64,000 bases of DNA from Xanthomonas sp. XNM01. GTDB lineage: Bacteria; Pseudomonadota; Gammaproteobacteria; Xanthomonadales; Xanthomonadaceae. Within the stretch, counting starts at the first letter, position 1; the number at the start of each line of letters is the position of its first letter. Shown here piece by piece: positions 8,667 through 18,011 of the stretch. The notes under the pieces were generated by a model. It saw nothing but the letters and a program-made list of their open reading frames with translations, ran no database searches and had not been told where the DNA came from. The position numbers and the translations under genes are program-made. The stretch spans positions 186,001-250,000 of the forward strand of contig NZ_JACVAP010000005.1 in NCBI RefSeq assembly GCF_014851915.1. Reading direction: 5' to 3'.

Positions 8667-10600
8667 ACCCGATCCTCCGCGTCCTGGTGCTGCTGGCGCC
8701 ATTGCTGGCCGGTGCGTGCAGCACCCTGTCGACGGCCGAGCGCGAGCGTGCGGTCGCGATCGCGGTCGAGGCGCGCGAGACCGCGCTGACCTGCGATCGC
8801 GCCGACCGCTGCGCCGAGCGCTCGCCGCTGCGCACCCTGGCCGGGCAGGCCTTCGCCGATTCGACCACCGCCCAGCCGCGGCATTACGCGCTGATCCTGG
8901 ACGAGGGCGGCGACGCGCTGCTGGCGCGGCTGAACGTGATCCGCAGCGCGACCCGCCGGATCGACCTGCAGACCTACATCTTCGACAAGGACGACAGCGC
9001 CCGCCTGGTGCTGGACGAACTGATCGCCGCGGCACGGCGCGGCGTGCGCGTGCGGCTGCTGATCGACCAGCTGTCGGCGATCGCCGACCTGAAGATCCTC
9101 GGCGCTCTGGCCGGCACGCACCGCAATCTCGAACTGCGGATCTACAACCCGACCTTCGACCTGGCCACGCCGAACTACCTGCATTACTCGGCCAGCGTGC
9201 TCTGCTGTTTCCGCCGGTTCAACCAGCGCATGCACAACAAGCTGCTGGTGGTCGACGACGCGATCGGCATCGCGGGCGGGCGCAACTACCAGGACGACTA
9301 TTACGACTGGGACGGCGAGTACAACTTCCGCGACCGCGACGTACTGGTGGCAGGGCCGGAAGTGCATGCGATGGAGCGCAACTTCGACGCCTACTGGAAC
9401 GACCCGCGCAGCGTGCCGGTCGAACGCCTGCGCGACATCGGCCGGCTGCTGCTGGACTCCGGCGTGCCGGCCATGCCAGAGGCGACGCCGCGCCGCCCGG
9501 GCCGGCTGGCGCGGATGTCGGCGCTGGCCAGCGATCCGCAGGTGGTGCACGAGCGCCTGGTCGCGCATGCGCTGCCGGTCGGTGCGGTCGAGTACCTGGC
9601 CGACCTGCCGCAGAAGCACCATGACGACCCGACCCCGGAGAATGCCGGATCGGCCGGGCTGGGCGAACTGATCGCGCAGGCGCAGGACGAGATCCTGCTG
9701 CAGACGCCCTACCTGGTGCTGTCCGACCATGCCCGCGCGCTGTTCGGGCAGCTGCGCGCGCGCGAGTCGGCGCCACGGGTCCGGGTGTCCACCAACAGCC
9801 TGGCGGCCACCGACAACCCGATCGTCTATGCGCTGACCTACAAGTACAAACGCCGGCACGTGCGCGAGCTGGGGTTCGACATCTTCGAGTACAAGCCGTT
9901 TCCCGAGGATCCGCCGGTCGACCAGGCGCTGGCGGCCTGGCAGCCGGGCGACGAGAGCGAGTCGAGGGTGGCGCGCAGCGAACTGCCTGGCGGCAGCGTG
10001 GGCGGCAGCCGCGGGAGCGGTGGTGGCGAGGACCGCCAGGTGCAGGACAAGCTGCGCACCGAGACCCGGCCGTCGTTCCTGCGCGCCAGCCGGCCGGCGA
10101 ACCGGCCGGTGCCGGTGACCCGCGATGGGCCGCGCATGGGCCTGCACGCCAAGTCGCTGGTGATCGACCGCCGGATCGGCATCATCGGCACCCACAACTT
10201 CGATCCGCGCAGCGAGAACTACAACACCGAGGCGGTGGTGGTGATCGAGGATCCGGCGTTCGCGCAGGCGCTGGCGGCCAGCATCGAGCGCGACATCGCG
10301 CCGGGCAACTCCTGGACGATCGCGCCGCGGGTCAAGCCGCCGGTGCTGTCGGGGCTGAACTACAGCATGGGCAAGGTGCTGGAGGCCTCGCCGGTGCTCG
10401 ACATCTGGCCATGGCGCTATGCCACCAACTACGCGTTCGTGCCCGGCCCGGACTGTCCGCAGCCGCTGCCGCGCCGCGATCCGCGGTTCCACCAGTGCTA
10501 CCAGCCGGTCGGCGATTTCCCCGAGGTGCGGATGGGGCCCAAGACCCTGTTCACCCGGATGCTGACCGCGTTCGGTGCGGGACTGGTGCCGATCCTGTAG
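8663..10600 (+). CDS. Phospholipase D-like lipoprotein with two HKD motifs (cardiolipin synthase-type)
   Basis: A 645-residue protein with a GTG start overlapping the yceI stop. The N-terminus has a hydrophobic segment and a lipobox-like LLAGACS (Cys19), so it is probably a lipoprotein. Two phosphatidyl-transfer motifs are complete: HNKLLVVDD with H191, K193 and D198, and HAKSLVID with H495, K497 and D502. Such proteins are cardiolipin synthases (ClsC-like) or phospholipases. A Pro/Gly/Ser-rich stretch at about 421-492, including GGSVGGSRGSGGG, interrupts the second half just before its HKD motif. That is longer than I expect for the family. Cardiolipin synthase versus phospholipase cannot be decided here. 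Confidence 0.86.
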   Translation: MNPILRVLVLLAPLLAGACSTLSTAERERAVAIAVEARETALTCDRADRCAERSPLRTLAGQAFADSTTAQPRHYALILDEGGDALLARLNVIRSATRRIDLQTYIFDKDDSARLVLDELIAAARRGVRVRLLIDQLSAIADLKILGALAGTHRNLELRIYNPTFDLATPNYLHYSASVLCCFRRFNQRMHNKLLVVDDAIGIAGGRNYQDDYYDWDGEYNFRDRDVLVAGPEVHAMERNFDAYWNDPRSVPVERLRDIGRLLLDSGVPAMPEATPRRPGRLARMSALASDPQVVHERLVAHALPVGAVEYLADLPQKHHDDPTPENAGSAGLGELIAQAQDEILLQTPYLVLSDHARALFGQLRARESAPRVRVSTNSLAATDNPIVYALTYKYKRRHVRELGFDIFEYKPFPEDPPVDQALAAWQPGDESESRVARSELPGGSVGGSRGSGGGEDRQVQDKLRTETRPSFLRASRPANRPVPVTRDGPRMGLHAKSLVIDRRIGIIGTHNFDPRSENYNTEAVVVIEDPAFAQALAASIERDIAPGNSWTIAPRVKPPVLSGLNYSMGKVLEASPVLDIWPWRYATNYAFVPGPDCPQPLPRRDPRFHQCYQPVGDFPEVRMGPKTLFTRMLTAFGAGLVPIL

Positions 10601-10649
10601 CGCGGCGTTGGGCGATAATCCCCGGCTCGCCGCTTCCCGGATCTTCGCG

Positions 10650-11081
10650 ATGGCCTTTCTCGCTCCCGTTTCCGTCGACGACCTCAACCGCCTCTCGCAG
10701 GGGACGCTGATCGAGCATCTGGGCATCGTCTTCACCGAAGCCGGCAGCGACTGGCTGCGCGCGACGATGCCGGTCGATCCGCGCACCCGCCAGCCGTACG
10801 GCCTGCTGCATGGCGGCGCGTCGGTGGTGCTGGCCGAGACCCTGGGCAGCAGCGCCGGCAACCTGTGCCTGGATACGCGCGAGCGGATGGCGGTGGGCCT
10901 GGAGATCAATGCCAACCACCTGCGTGCGGTGCACGAGGGCATCGTCACCGGCACCGCGCGCGCGGTGCACGTCGGCCGCAGCACCCAGGTCTGGGACATC
11001 CGCATCGAGGATGCGCGCGGCCGCCCGACCTGCGTGTCGCGGCTGACCCTGGCGGTGGTGCCGATGGCCGGTGCGGCCTGA
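10650..11081 (+). CDS. Hotdog-fold acyl-CoA thioesterase (YdiI/EntH/PaaI type)
   Basis: A 143-residue single hotdog domain. The central helix GLLHGGASVVLAETLGS is the signature of the YdiI/MenI/EntH group, with the catalytic Glu of AETLG. It should hydrolyse an acyl-CoA or aroyl-CoA in the cytoplasm; the substrate is not evident. I chose ATG 10650 because it gives the usual family length. A longer frame from 10575 would overlap the upstream gene. A GATAAT box lies at 10614-10619, about 30 bases before the ATG. Confidence 0.84.
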   Translation: MAFLAPVSVDDLNRLSQGTLIEHLGIVFTEAGSDWLRATMPVDPRTRQPYGLLHGGASVVLAETLGSSAGNLCLDTRERMAVGLEINANHLRAVHEGIVTGTARAVHVGRSTQVWDIRIEDARGRPTCVSRLTLAVVPMAGAA

Positions 11082-11154
11082 CCGCGCCGCGCCGGCGCCG
11101 CGTGGGGACATGGCCGATACGCAAGCCGTCGGCCATCCGGTATCGTGCGTGCCC

Positions 11155-11949
11155 ATGAACCAGCCCCCCACCCGCGCCGCCACCGCTGGCGGCGTCATGC
11201 GTCCGCTGCGCTATCTGCTCCGCCTGCCGCTGCTGGCGCTGCACCTGCTGGTCTGCCTGCCGTTGACGCTGCTGTGCCTGCTGCCGCCACTGGCCGCACG
11301 CCAGGTCGGCGACGAGCGGCTTGCCGACCGCGCGGTCAGGGCGTGGTCGAGCGGGCTGATGTGGATCTTCGGGTTCCGCCTGCGGCGGTTCGGAACGCCG
11401 CTGCAGGGTGCCGCCCTGTTCGTCGCCAACCACGTCAGCTGGGTCGACATCGAGGTGCTGCACAGCCAGCGGATGATGGGGTTCGTGGCCAAGCGCGAGA
11501 TCGCCGACTGGCCGGTGGTCGGCTGGCTGGCCACGCAGGGGCAGACCATCTATCACCAGCGCGGCAGCACCGACTCGCTCACCGGCGTGCTCGAGCAGAT
11601 GGTCCAGCGCCTGCGCGAAGGCAAGGGCGTCGGCGTGTTCCCGGAAGGGCGCACCCGCGGCGGCGAGGAGGTCGGTCCGTTCCATGCGCGCATCTTCCAG
11701 GCGGCGGTCGAGGCGCAGGTGCCGGTGCAGCCGGTGGCGTTGCGTTACGGCGTCGACGGCAGCGCGCAGACCGTGGTCGCGTTCGGCCCGCGGGAGAGCT
11801 TCTTCGCCAATTTCCTGCGCCTGCTCGGCGAGCCGGCGCGGTTGACCGAGGTGCACTTCCTGGCGCCGATCCCGCCGGGCGAACTCGATGGACGCCGACG
11901 CATGGCCGAGCTGTCGCGCGAACGGATCCTGGCGGTGATGGAACGCTGA
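11155..11949 (+). CDS. PlsC-type lysophospholipid acyltransferase
   Basis: A 264-residue membrane-bound acyltransferase with a long N-terminal hydrophobic segment (residues 20-50). The catalytic NHVSWVD box (the HX4D motif) and the phosphate-binding FPEGRTRGG box follow at the expected spacing. It should transfer an acyl group to lysophosphatidic acid or another lysolipid at the inner membrane. A shorter start at 11197 (MRPLRYLL) is possible. The window holds another, more divergent acyltransferase at 59507, so this may be the main phosphatidate-forming enzyme or an ornithine-lipid type relative. Confidence 0.83.
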   Translation: MNQPPTRAATAGGVMRPLRYLLRLPLLALHLLVCLPLTLLCLLPPLAARQVGDERLADRAVRAWSSGLMWIFGFRLRRFGTPLQGAALFVANHVSWVDIEVLHSQRMMGFVAKREIADWPVVGWLATQGQTIYHQRGSTDSLTGVLEQMVQRLREGKGVGVFPEGRTRGGEEVGPFHARIFQAAVEAQVPVQPVALRYGVDGSAQTVVAFGPRESFFANFLRLLGEPARLTEVHFLAPIPPGELDGRRRMAELSRERILAVMER

Positions 11950-12021
11950 ACCGCACGGCGGGCACTTGCGGCGCGCGTGGTGCGGTGCAGTAATGACGGC
12001 TTACGTCACGGAACGCCGCCC

Positions 12022-13017
12022 ATGCTGAATGCCGCCGACTACCGGCCGCCACGTCTGCTGCGCAACCCGCACCTGCAATCGGTGCTGGGGTCGAGCAGCC
12101 TGCGGCGCCGGCGCGGCCTGCAGGCGCTGGCCGAACTCGGCGCTTCGACCAGCGACCACATCCTCGACGGCGGTGGCGATGTCCGCCTGCAGGGGTGGCA
12201 CAGCACGCTGCCCGGGCGCACGCCGCGCGGGATGGCACTGCTGCTGCACGGCTGGGAGGGCAGCGCCGAGTCCGGTTACATGCGCCTGACCGCCGCACGC
12301 CTGCTGGCCGATGGCTTCGACGTGTTCCGGCTCAATTTCCGCGACCACGGCGACACCCACCACCTCAACCGCGACCTGTTCCACTCCAACCGCATCGACG
12401 AGGTCGTGCATGCGGCGGCCGACATGGTGCGCCGCTTCCGCGTCCACGACCTGGTCGTGGCCGGCTATTCGCTGGGCGGCAACTTCGCGCTGCGGCTGGG
12501 CCTGCGCGCGGCGGTGGCCGGCCTGCCGCTGCGCAGGATCGCCGCGGTCTGCCCGCTGGTCGACCCGGCGGCGACGATGCTGAGCATGGAGCAGGCGCCG
12601 CAGATCTACGACTGGTACTTCCGCCGCAAGTGGCGCAGCTCGCTGCTGCGCAAGCGCGCGCTGTTCCCGGACCTGCACGCCTACGACGATGCGACACTGG
12701 CGTTGGACATGCGCAGCCTGATGGGCTGGCTGGCGCAGCGCCACGCCGGCTTCGCCAGCCTGGACGCCTACTTCGACAGCTACTCGATCGCCGGCGAACG
12801 CCTGCGCGAGCTGCAGGTGCCGGCCGACATCCTGATGGCCGAGGACGATCCGGTGATCCCCTGCGACCATTTCCGGAGCTGGACGCTGCCGGAGGCGGCC
12901 CGGCTCGAGGTCGCGCACTGGGGCGGCCATTGCGCCTTCGTCGAAAGCCTGCGTGGCGACGGTTTCGCCGAACGCTGGGTCGCCGAGCGCCTGGGCGCGG
13001 CCTTGCCGGCGGGTTGA
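12022..13017 (+). CDS. Alpha/beta hydrolase, YheT family
   Basis: A 331-residue protein with the YheT/EMB8 layout. The N-terminal RPPRLLRNPHLQSVLGS is typical of that family. It is followed by the oxyanion region LLLHGWEGSAES, the nucleophile elbow GYSLGGN (Ser150), an acidic residue in AEDDPVIP and the final His in WGGHCAF. It is a predicted esterase or hydrolase of unknown natural substrate. ATG 12022 gives a family-like N-terminus. It lies between an acyltransferase and the TPR-sulfotransferase gene with gaps of 72 and 42 bases. Confidence 0.86.
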   Translation: MLNAADYRPPRLLRNPHLQSVLGSSSLRRRRGLQALAELGASTSDHILDGGGDVRLQGWHSTLPGRTPRGMALLLHGWEGSAESGYMRLTAARLLADGFDVFRLNFRDHGDTHHLNRDLFHSNRIDEVVHAAADMVRRFRVHDLVVAGYSLGGNFALRLGLRAAVAGLPLRRIAAVCPLVDPAATMLSMEQAPQIYDWYFRRKWRSSLLRKRALFPDLHAYDDATLALDMRSLMGWLAQRHAGFASLDAYFDSYSIAGERLRELQVPADILMAEDDPVIPCDHFRSWTLPEAARLEVAHWGGHCAFVESLRGDGFAERWVAERLGAALPAG

Positions 13018-13034
13018 GCGGGCAGGCTACACTG

Positions 13035-13058
13035 CGGGTTTTCAGCTTGGAAAACCCG
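13035..13058 (+). promoter_or_regulatory. Palindrome immediately before a start codon (hairpin or operator)
   Basis: CGGGTTTTC and GAAAACCCG form a perfect nine-base inverted repeat around AGCTTG. It ends one base before the ATG at 13060 and contains the only plausible ribosome site (GGAAAA). If transcribed whole it would hide the translation start. A TACACT box at 13028-13033 would place the transcript start near 13040, inside the left arm. In that case the palindrome would work as a DNA operator instead. Confidence 0.5.
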
Positions 13059-13059
13059 G

Positions 13060-15126
13060 ATGCAGGACAGAGTTCGCGACGCCCTCCAGCGCGGCGCCAT
13101 CGACGAGGCGCTGGCCACGGCGAGGGGTTGGGTCGATACCGCACCCACCAGCGTCGATGCACTGCGCGGGCTGGGCATGGTGTTGGCGGAGGCCGGCCTT
13201 GGCGAGGAGGCCCTCGCCAGCATCGACCGTGCGATCGAACTGGCGCCCGACGACGCCGGGCTGCATCTGCAGCGCGGCGCGCTTCTGGCCCGGGTAAGAA
13301 AGCTCGATGATGCGCAGGCAGCGCTCGCTCACAGCCTCGGGCTCGATCCCAACCTGTTCCCGGCCTATGTGGTCAAGGCGCAGCTCGCGCTTGCGCGTGG
13401 CGACGTCGACGAGGCCGAACGTCTTGGAACGGTCGCCACCCGGATCGCCCCTGGCGATCCGCAGTTGATCTCCATCGATGCGGCCATCGCGCTGCGACGC
13501 GGTGATGTCGACCGTGCCCTGAAGCTGGCGACATCGAACATGGAGGCGCTCGGGAGCGATCCGCAATTGCTGTCGATTCTGGGTGCAGCCTATCTTGCGA
13601 AGCGGCACTGGGCGTTCGCCGAACAGGCGTTCCGGCGTCTGCTGGAAGCGCGCCCCGACCAACATGCGGTGCGTGCGGTGATCGCGCGTCTGGCGCAGCT
13701 GCAGGGCCGTCCGGCCGAAGCGGCCGATCTGCTGGGGCCGCTGCTGCAGGCAGACGCCGGCGATGCGGACGAACTGCGCCTGGTCGCGGTGTCCTACGAA
13801 CTCCAGGCGGGCCGCACCGCGCAGGCGCTGCTGCATCTCCGCCTCCTGCTGGCACGGCACCCGGGCGATCGCCGCGTGCTCCAGACGCTGCTGGCGGTCT
13901 GGCGTCTCGAGGGTGGACAGGAGGCGCAGGCAACACTTGAGGCTGCGCTGGCCACGCATGCGACGGTTTCCGACCTCTGGGCCACGCGCCTGCTGCTCGA
14001 AGTGCCGGGAAGCTCCGCGGCGCTGGACGTGGTGCGGCGCTGGAATACGGCGATGCCCGAGCATGGGCCTGCACTGGAGGCTGGCCTGATGTGCGCCGGT
14101 CACGCAGGCGACGCGTCGGAGTCGGAGCGTTTCGCACGTGCACTGGTCGCGCTCGACCCCCGCCATGTAGTGGCCGAACAGGTCATCGTCGAATCGATGA
14201 TGGCCGCCGAGCCGGATGCCGCGATGGAACGTGCGGATGCGCTGATCGCCGGTACCTTGGCCGACGGCGTGCACGATCTCCGCAGCTGGAAAGGCTGGCT
14301 GCTGGACCGGCACGCACGTACCGCGGATGCGGTACGCATCTGGGCCGCGCAGCATCGCGAGCCGCTGGGACAGCGGATGGCATTGCCGACGATCACGCGT
14401 GCCGACATGGCCGGATCTGCCCCGGCAGAGGCAATGTCGGGGCCGACGCGTACCTTGCTGCTGTGGGGCGCTCCGGGGTCGGGCATCGAGCGGCTGGCCG
14501 ATGTCATGGGTCGCCTGGGGGCGCCGGTACTGGTCGACCGCTTCGGCCCGTCGTCTCCTGCCGACCCCCTGCAATGGAAGGAAACCGCGCAACGCCTGGT
14601 GGATGGGATGCTGCGTGGTGACGAGGTGCTGGCGCAGTGGCGCGATGGTCTGCGCGCGCGTGGCGCGTCCAGCGATCACGTCATCGACTGGCTGCCCTGG
14701 TGGGACAATGCGCTGGTGCCGGTGCTGCGCGAGGGGCTCCCCACCGGTCGCCTGCTGACTGCGATTCGTGATCCGCGCGACATGCTGCTCGACTGGCTGG
14801 CCTTCGGCAGCCCACTGCCGTTGGCTCCCGGTGAGCCGCCAGCGGCGGCGCACTGGCTGTCGCAGGCGCTGACCCAGCTGGTCGATCTGGAGCAGTGCGG
14901 CGCGTATCCAGTGACGATCCTGCGCGTCGACGAATCGCTGCTGCATCCGCAGCTGCTGATCAACCAGCTGGCCGAAGTGCTGGGTGCCGGAGTGCCGGAC
15001 GTGCCGGCGCTCCCGCCACAGCGGCGCCTGCCGCCCGGTCGCTGGCGCGCCTACGGCGCCGAGCTGGGCGATGCGTTCGCCGTGCTGACGCCGGTCGCGG
15101 TGCGGCTCGGCTATTCCGATACCTGA
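13060..15126 (+). CDS. TPR protein with C-terminal sulfotransferase-like domain
   Basis: A 688-residue protein. Residues 1-440 are a run of tetratricopeptide repeats (LRGLGMVLAEAGLGEEALASIDRA, LQRGALLARVRKLDDAQAAL, LGAAYLAKRHWAFAEQAFRR). Residues 460-680 resemble a sulfotransferase fold: LLWGAPGSGIERLADVM occupies the place of the 5'-phosphosulfate loop, and AIRDPRDMLLDW matches the RDPRD motif that binds the 3'-phosphate. The loop lacks the usual Lys/Arg, so activity is uncertain. It is a single gene between a hydrolase and a PEBP gene. The domain reading is from motifs; the substrate is unknown. Confidence 0.72.
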   Translation: MQDRVRDALQRGAIDEALATARGWVDTAPTSVDALRGLGMVLAEAGLGEEALASIDRAIELAPDDAGLHLQRGALLARVRKLDDAQAALAHSLGLDPNLFPAYVVKAQLALARGDVDEAERLGTVATRIAPGDPQLISIDAAIALRRGDVDRALKLATSNMEALGSDPQLLSILGAAYLAKRHWAFAEQAFRRLLEARPDQHAVRAVIARLAQLQGRPAEAADLLGPLLQADAGDADELRLVAVSYELQAGRTAQALLHLRLLLARHPGDRRVLQTLLAVWRLEGGQEAQATLEAALATHATVSDLWATRLLLEVPGSSAALDVVRRWNTAMPEHGPALEAGLMCAGHAGDASESERFARALVALDPRHVVAEQVIVESMMAAEPDAAMERADALIAGTLADGVHDLRSWKGWLLDRHARTADAVRIWAAQHREPLGQRMALPTITRADMAGSAPAEAMSGPTRTLLLWGAPGSGIERLADVMGRLGAPVLVDRFGPSSPADPLQWKETAQRLVDGMLRGDEVLAQWRDGLRARGASSDHVIDWLPWWDNALVPVLREGLPTGRLLTAIRDPRDMLLDWLAFGSPLPLAPGEPPAAAHWLSQALTQLVDLEQCGAYPVTILRVDESLLHPQLLINQLAEVLGAGVPDVPALPPQRRLPPGRWRAYGAELGDAFAVLTPVAVRLGYSDT

Positions 15127-15142
15127 TTCCGAGGAGAAGACC

Positions 15143-15760
15143 ATGCATATCTGGAGCGACAGTTTCGAACCCCGCGGCCCGATCGCGGCCGAATTCGCCG
15201 CCGGTGGTCCCGACGGCTTCGCCGGCAACCGCAACCCGCACCTGGCCTGGGACGAGGTCCCGGCCGGGACCCGCTCGTTCGCGCTGCTGTGCATCGATCC
15301 GGACGCGCCGACGGTGCCCGAGACGGTCGGCCGCGACGACCTGCAGATCCCGGTCGAGCAGCCGCGCGGCGACTTCGTGCACTGGACCGTCGTCGATCTG
15401 CCGGCCGACCTGCGCACGATCGCCGCGGGCAGCTGCAGCGCTGGCTTCACTGCGCGCGGCAAGCAGGCGCCTGCCGGGCCTGCCGGCGCACGCCAGGGCC
15501 TGAACGACTACACCGGCTGGTTCGCCGGCAACGCCGACCTGCAGGGCGAGTACCGCGGCTACGACGGTCCGTATCCGCCGTTCAACGACCTGCGCCTGCA
15601 CCGCTACTTCTTCCGCCTGTTCGCGCTGGATGTGGACCGGCTGGAGGTGCCGGAGCGCTTCACCGCGGCCGACGTGTTCGCGGCGATGCACGGCCATGTG
15701 CTGGCCGAGGCGACGGTGTACGGGACCTACACGCTCAACCCGGCGGCGTCGCCGGCGTGA
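15143..15760 (+). CDS. YbhB/YbcL family Raf kinase inhibitor-like protein (PEBP fold)
   Basis: A 205-residue protein with a clear GAGGAG ribosome site. The phosphatidylethanolamine-binding-protein motifs are present: LLCIDPDAP, a conserved GDFVHWTVVDLP and the later GPYPPFNDLRLHRYFF. No signal peptide is visible, so it is probably cytoplasmic. Bacterial PEBP proteins bind small anionic ligands, but their role is unsettled. It follows the TPR-sulfotransferase gene by 16 bases. Confidence 0.86.
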   Translation: MHIWSDSFEPRGPIAAEFAAGGPDGFAGNRNPHLAWDEVPAGTRSFALLCIDPDAPTVPETVGRDDLQIPVEQPRGDFVHWTVVDLPADLRTIAAGSCSAGFTARGKQAPAGPAGARQGLNDYTGWFAGNADLQGEYRGYDGPYPPFNDLRLHRYFFRLFALDVDRLEVPERFTAADVFAAMHGHVLAEATVYGTYTLNPAASPA

Positions 15761-16100
15761 TGGATGCCGGGCACGCGCGGCGGCGCCGCGCATGCCCGGC
15801 CGATGGGGGCGCAGCCGGCCTGCTCCTGGCTGCGCTCGGGCATGCCGCATCACGCGATGATGCGCACCGCGTCGACCTGCGCGACGGCGCGCGTTCTGCA
15901 GGACGGTCGCCGTCGATGGGCCGCCTTCGGGTCGCGTGTGCCAGGTAGCGGCTGCCACCGCACCGATGTCCAGCAGCGGCATGACCGCCGGCATGCGCAT
16001 CCACGGTGCGCACGCCGGCCCGCTCGTTGCACGGACGTGCCAGCCGAAACGTGACGAGCGCACCGGCAGAGCAGGGGTTCCTTCTCCCCGCGGCAGCGGC
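15761..16100. other. Intergenic region between convergent genes
   Basis: About 340 bases between the convergent PEBP and META-domain genes. Short GC-rich inverted segments occur just after 15760, but no strong terminator with a T-run is visible. No frame has a credible start and codon pattern. I see no RNA gene or repeat. Confidence 0.5.
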
Positions 16101-16946
16101 TCAGCGCTGGACGCTTTCCGACTCCACCACCATGTCGAGCACGTAGGCATGGCGCGAGGCGTCGGCCGGCACGTCGGTGCGGGTGTAGCGGTCGACGCGC
16201 AGCACGTTGCGGATGCCCGCTTCGTGCGTGTACCCCTCGATCGGCTCGTAGAAATGCTGCCAGTCGCCCGGCTCGCCGGCCTTCAGCCCGTTGTCGTCGT
16301 AGCGGAGCTCGCGCACCTGCAGGCACTGGCTGTCGGGAATCAGCGGATGGCTGCACGGCTTCGTCTCGGCCGCCACCTCCAGGAACAGGCGTTCGGGTGT
16401 GCCGCCGAAACGCGTGGCCGCGGTGGGGTGGCCGGCGAAGACCAGGCGCTCGCCGGCGCCGGTGACCAGAGTCAGGCGCGGCGGCTCGCCGGCAGAAATC
16501 TGCGCGGTGACGGTGCCCTCCAGGCGCTGCCCGACCGCGGCGTCGAGCGCGTTGATCGCCGGATCGGCGCAGGCCATCTGGGTGGCGGCCATCGCTGCGG
16601 TGGTCAGCCGTTCGCCGTCCAGGGTGTAGGCGCCGGACATCCGGTTGCAGGTATTGGACACCCCGACGCGGCCGTCGACGAAATCCAGCTGCACCGGCGC
16701 GTCCGGCCGCACCAGCAGCGCGTCGATCCGCGTGCCTGCGCGATCGCTGGCCTCGATCAGCCGCCAATGGTGGCCGCCGAGCAGCGCGGCCGTCGCGGCG
16801 GTCGAGGCCGCGGGCACGGCCGCTGTCGTTGCCGGGGCGGAGGCGGCCGGCGGTGTGGCGGGGGCCGGATCGCCGGACCCACCGCAGGCCGTCAGGACCA
16901 GCGGCAGCAGCAGGAGCAGCGACGGAAACGGGGGCAGCGTCTTCAT
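16101..16946 (-). CDS. META-domain (HslJ-like) lipoprotein with DUF4377-like C-terminus
   Basis: A 281-residue exported lipoprotein starting at ATG 16946. The signal peptide ends at the lipobox VLTACGG, followed by an Ala/Pro/Thr-rich linker. A META domain follows at about 55-160 ([40 protein letters not shown]). The C-terminal part ([45 protein letters not shown]) matches the DUF4377 pattern. META proteins are linked to heat shock and novobiocin resistance, but the molecular role is not known. It is upstream-adjacent to uppP on the same strand. Confidence 0.8.
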   Translation of the reverse strand: MKTLPPFPSLLLLLPLVLTACGGSGDPAPATPPAASAPATTAAVPAASTAATAALLGGHHWRLIEASDRAGTRIDALLVRPDAPVQLDFVDGRVGVSNTCNRMSGAYTLDGERLTTAAMAATQMACADPAINALDAAVGQRLEGTVTAQISAGEPPRLTLVTGAGERLVFAGHPTAATRFGGTPERLFLEVAAETKPCSHPLIPDSQCLQVRELRYDDNGLKAGEPGDWQHFYEPIEGYTHEAGIRNVLRVDRYTRTDVPADASRHAYVLDMVVESESVQR

Positions 16947-17046
16947 GGGTGTCTTCTCGCAGGACTGGCACCGCAGTGCCGACAGGGAGACCAACGGCCG
17001 ACCGGCCCGGAGGGGGTTGCCAACGGGTGCCGACGCCGGGCCGCGG

Positions 17047-17841
17047 TCAGCTGCCGGCCGGCATCAGCAGCAACAGCAGCGCGCCGAGCACGATCCGGTA
17101 GAGGGCGAAGCCGGTGAAGCGGTGTGCCTTGATGTAGCCCATCAGCCAGCGCACCACGATGAAGCCGGTGATGGTGGCGGCGACGAAGGCCACGGCGACG
17201 TCGCCCCAGGCCTCGTCGCCGAGCGTGCCATCCACGGCCAGCTCCAGGAAGGCGTAGCCGCTGGCGGCGAACATGGTCGGGATGCCGACCAGGAATGCGA
17301 ACTCCGCTGCCGCCGAGCGCCGGCTCAGGCCCAGCAGCATCGCCAGGAAGATCGTCGTGGCCGAGCGCGAGGTGCCGGGAAACACGCCGGCGACCACCTG
17401 CGCCAGGCCGACCGCGATCGCGACCTTCCAGGTGATCACCGCGCTGTCTGGCAGCTTGCCGGCGTAGTGCTCGGCCGCCAGCATCCAGATGCCGCCCAGG
17501 ATCAGCGCGATCGCCACCGGGGTCACCGTCTCCGGCAGCTCCCAGCCGGCCAGCCGCACCGGCAGGCCGACCAGGGCGGTGACCAGGAACGCGACCGACA
17601 GCTTGAGCGCGTAGTCGCGCAGCACCGGGTCGTTCCAGCCGGTCGCCAGGCCCCACAGGCGGCGGCGGAACACCAGGGTGGTGGCGAGGATCGCACCGGC
17701 CTGGATCACGATGTTGAAGAAGTCCGAGCGCTCGCCCAGCCAATGCTGGGCGATCAGCAGGTGGCCGGTACTGGACACCGGCAGGAATTCGGTCAGTCCT
17801 TCGAGGATGCCGAGCAGCAGGGCCGCGAACAGATCGTGCAT
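17047..17841 (-). CDS. uppP: Undecaprenyl-diphosphatase UppP (BacA)
   Basis: A 264-residue polytopic inner-membrane protein that recycles undecaprenyl diphosphate to the monophosphate carrier used for peptidoglycan and O-antigen export. The two catalytic motifs are intact: [17 protein letters not shown] near residues 11-27 and the later [13 protein letters not shown] 17841 gives the normal family length; the longer frame upstream runs into the glnA control region and is not credible. Its promoter must lie within 17842-17900, next to the NtrC sites of divergent glnA. A TATGCT hexamer on the minus strand is a candidate -10. Confidence 0.93.
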   Translation of the reverse strand: MHDLFAALLLGILEGLTEFLPVSSTGHLLIAQHWLGERSDFFNIVIQAGAILATTLVFRRRLWGLATGWNDPVLRDYALKLSVAFLVTALVGLPVRLAGWELPETVTPVAIALILGGIWMLAAEHYAGKLPDSAVITWKVAIAVGLAQVVAGVFPGTSRSATTIFLAMLLGLSRRSAAAEFAFLVGIPTMFAASGYAFLELAVDGTLGDEAWGDVAVAFVAATITGFIVVRWLMGYIKAHRFTGFALYRIVLGALLLLLMPAGS

Positions 17842-17899
17842 GGAGATGGGGCAGCGAAAGGCGGCGGCCAGCATACGCCAGCGTCCATGAACTTCAATG

Positions 17900-17916
17900 T
17901 GCACCAAAGTGGGGCG
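17900..17916 (+). promoter_or_regulatory. NtrC-type enhancer site 1 upstream of glnA
   Basis: TGCACCAAAGTGGGGCG matches the enteric NtrC consensus TGCACCAAAATGGTGCA at 14 of 17 positions. It lies 35 bases upstream of a second site and about 110 bases upstream of the -24 element. Paired enhancer sites at such a distance are the known arrangement at glnA. Confidence 0.75.
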
Positions 17917-17934
17917 TACGGCGCCCGCATGGAG

Positions 17935-17951
17935 TGCGCCAAGATGGTGCA
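17935..17951 (+). promoter_or_regulatory. NtrC-type enhancer site 2 upstream of glnA
   Basis: TGCGCCAAGATGGTGCA matches the NtrC consensus at 15 of 17 positions and is the stronger of the two glnA sites. Its right half continues into GCACCA at 17955-17960, forming a further nested inverted repeat. Confidence 0.8.
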
Positions 17952-18011
17952 TCGGCACCAAAGCGAACGGCATCATTCATTCAAATCAATGACTTGTGCA
18001 TGCCGGAAAGT

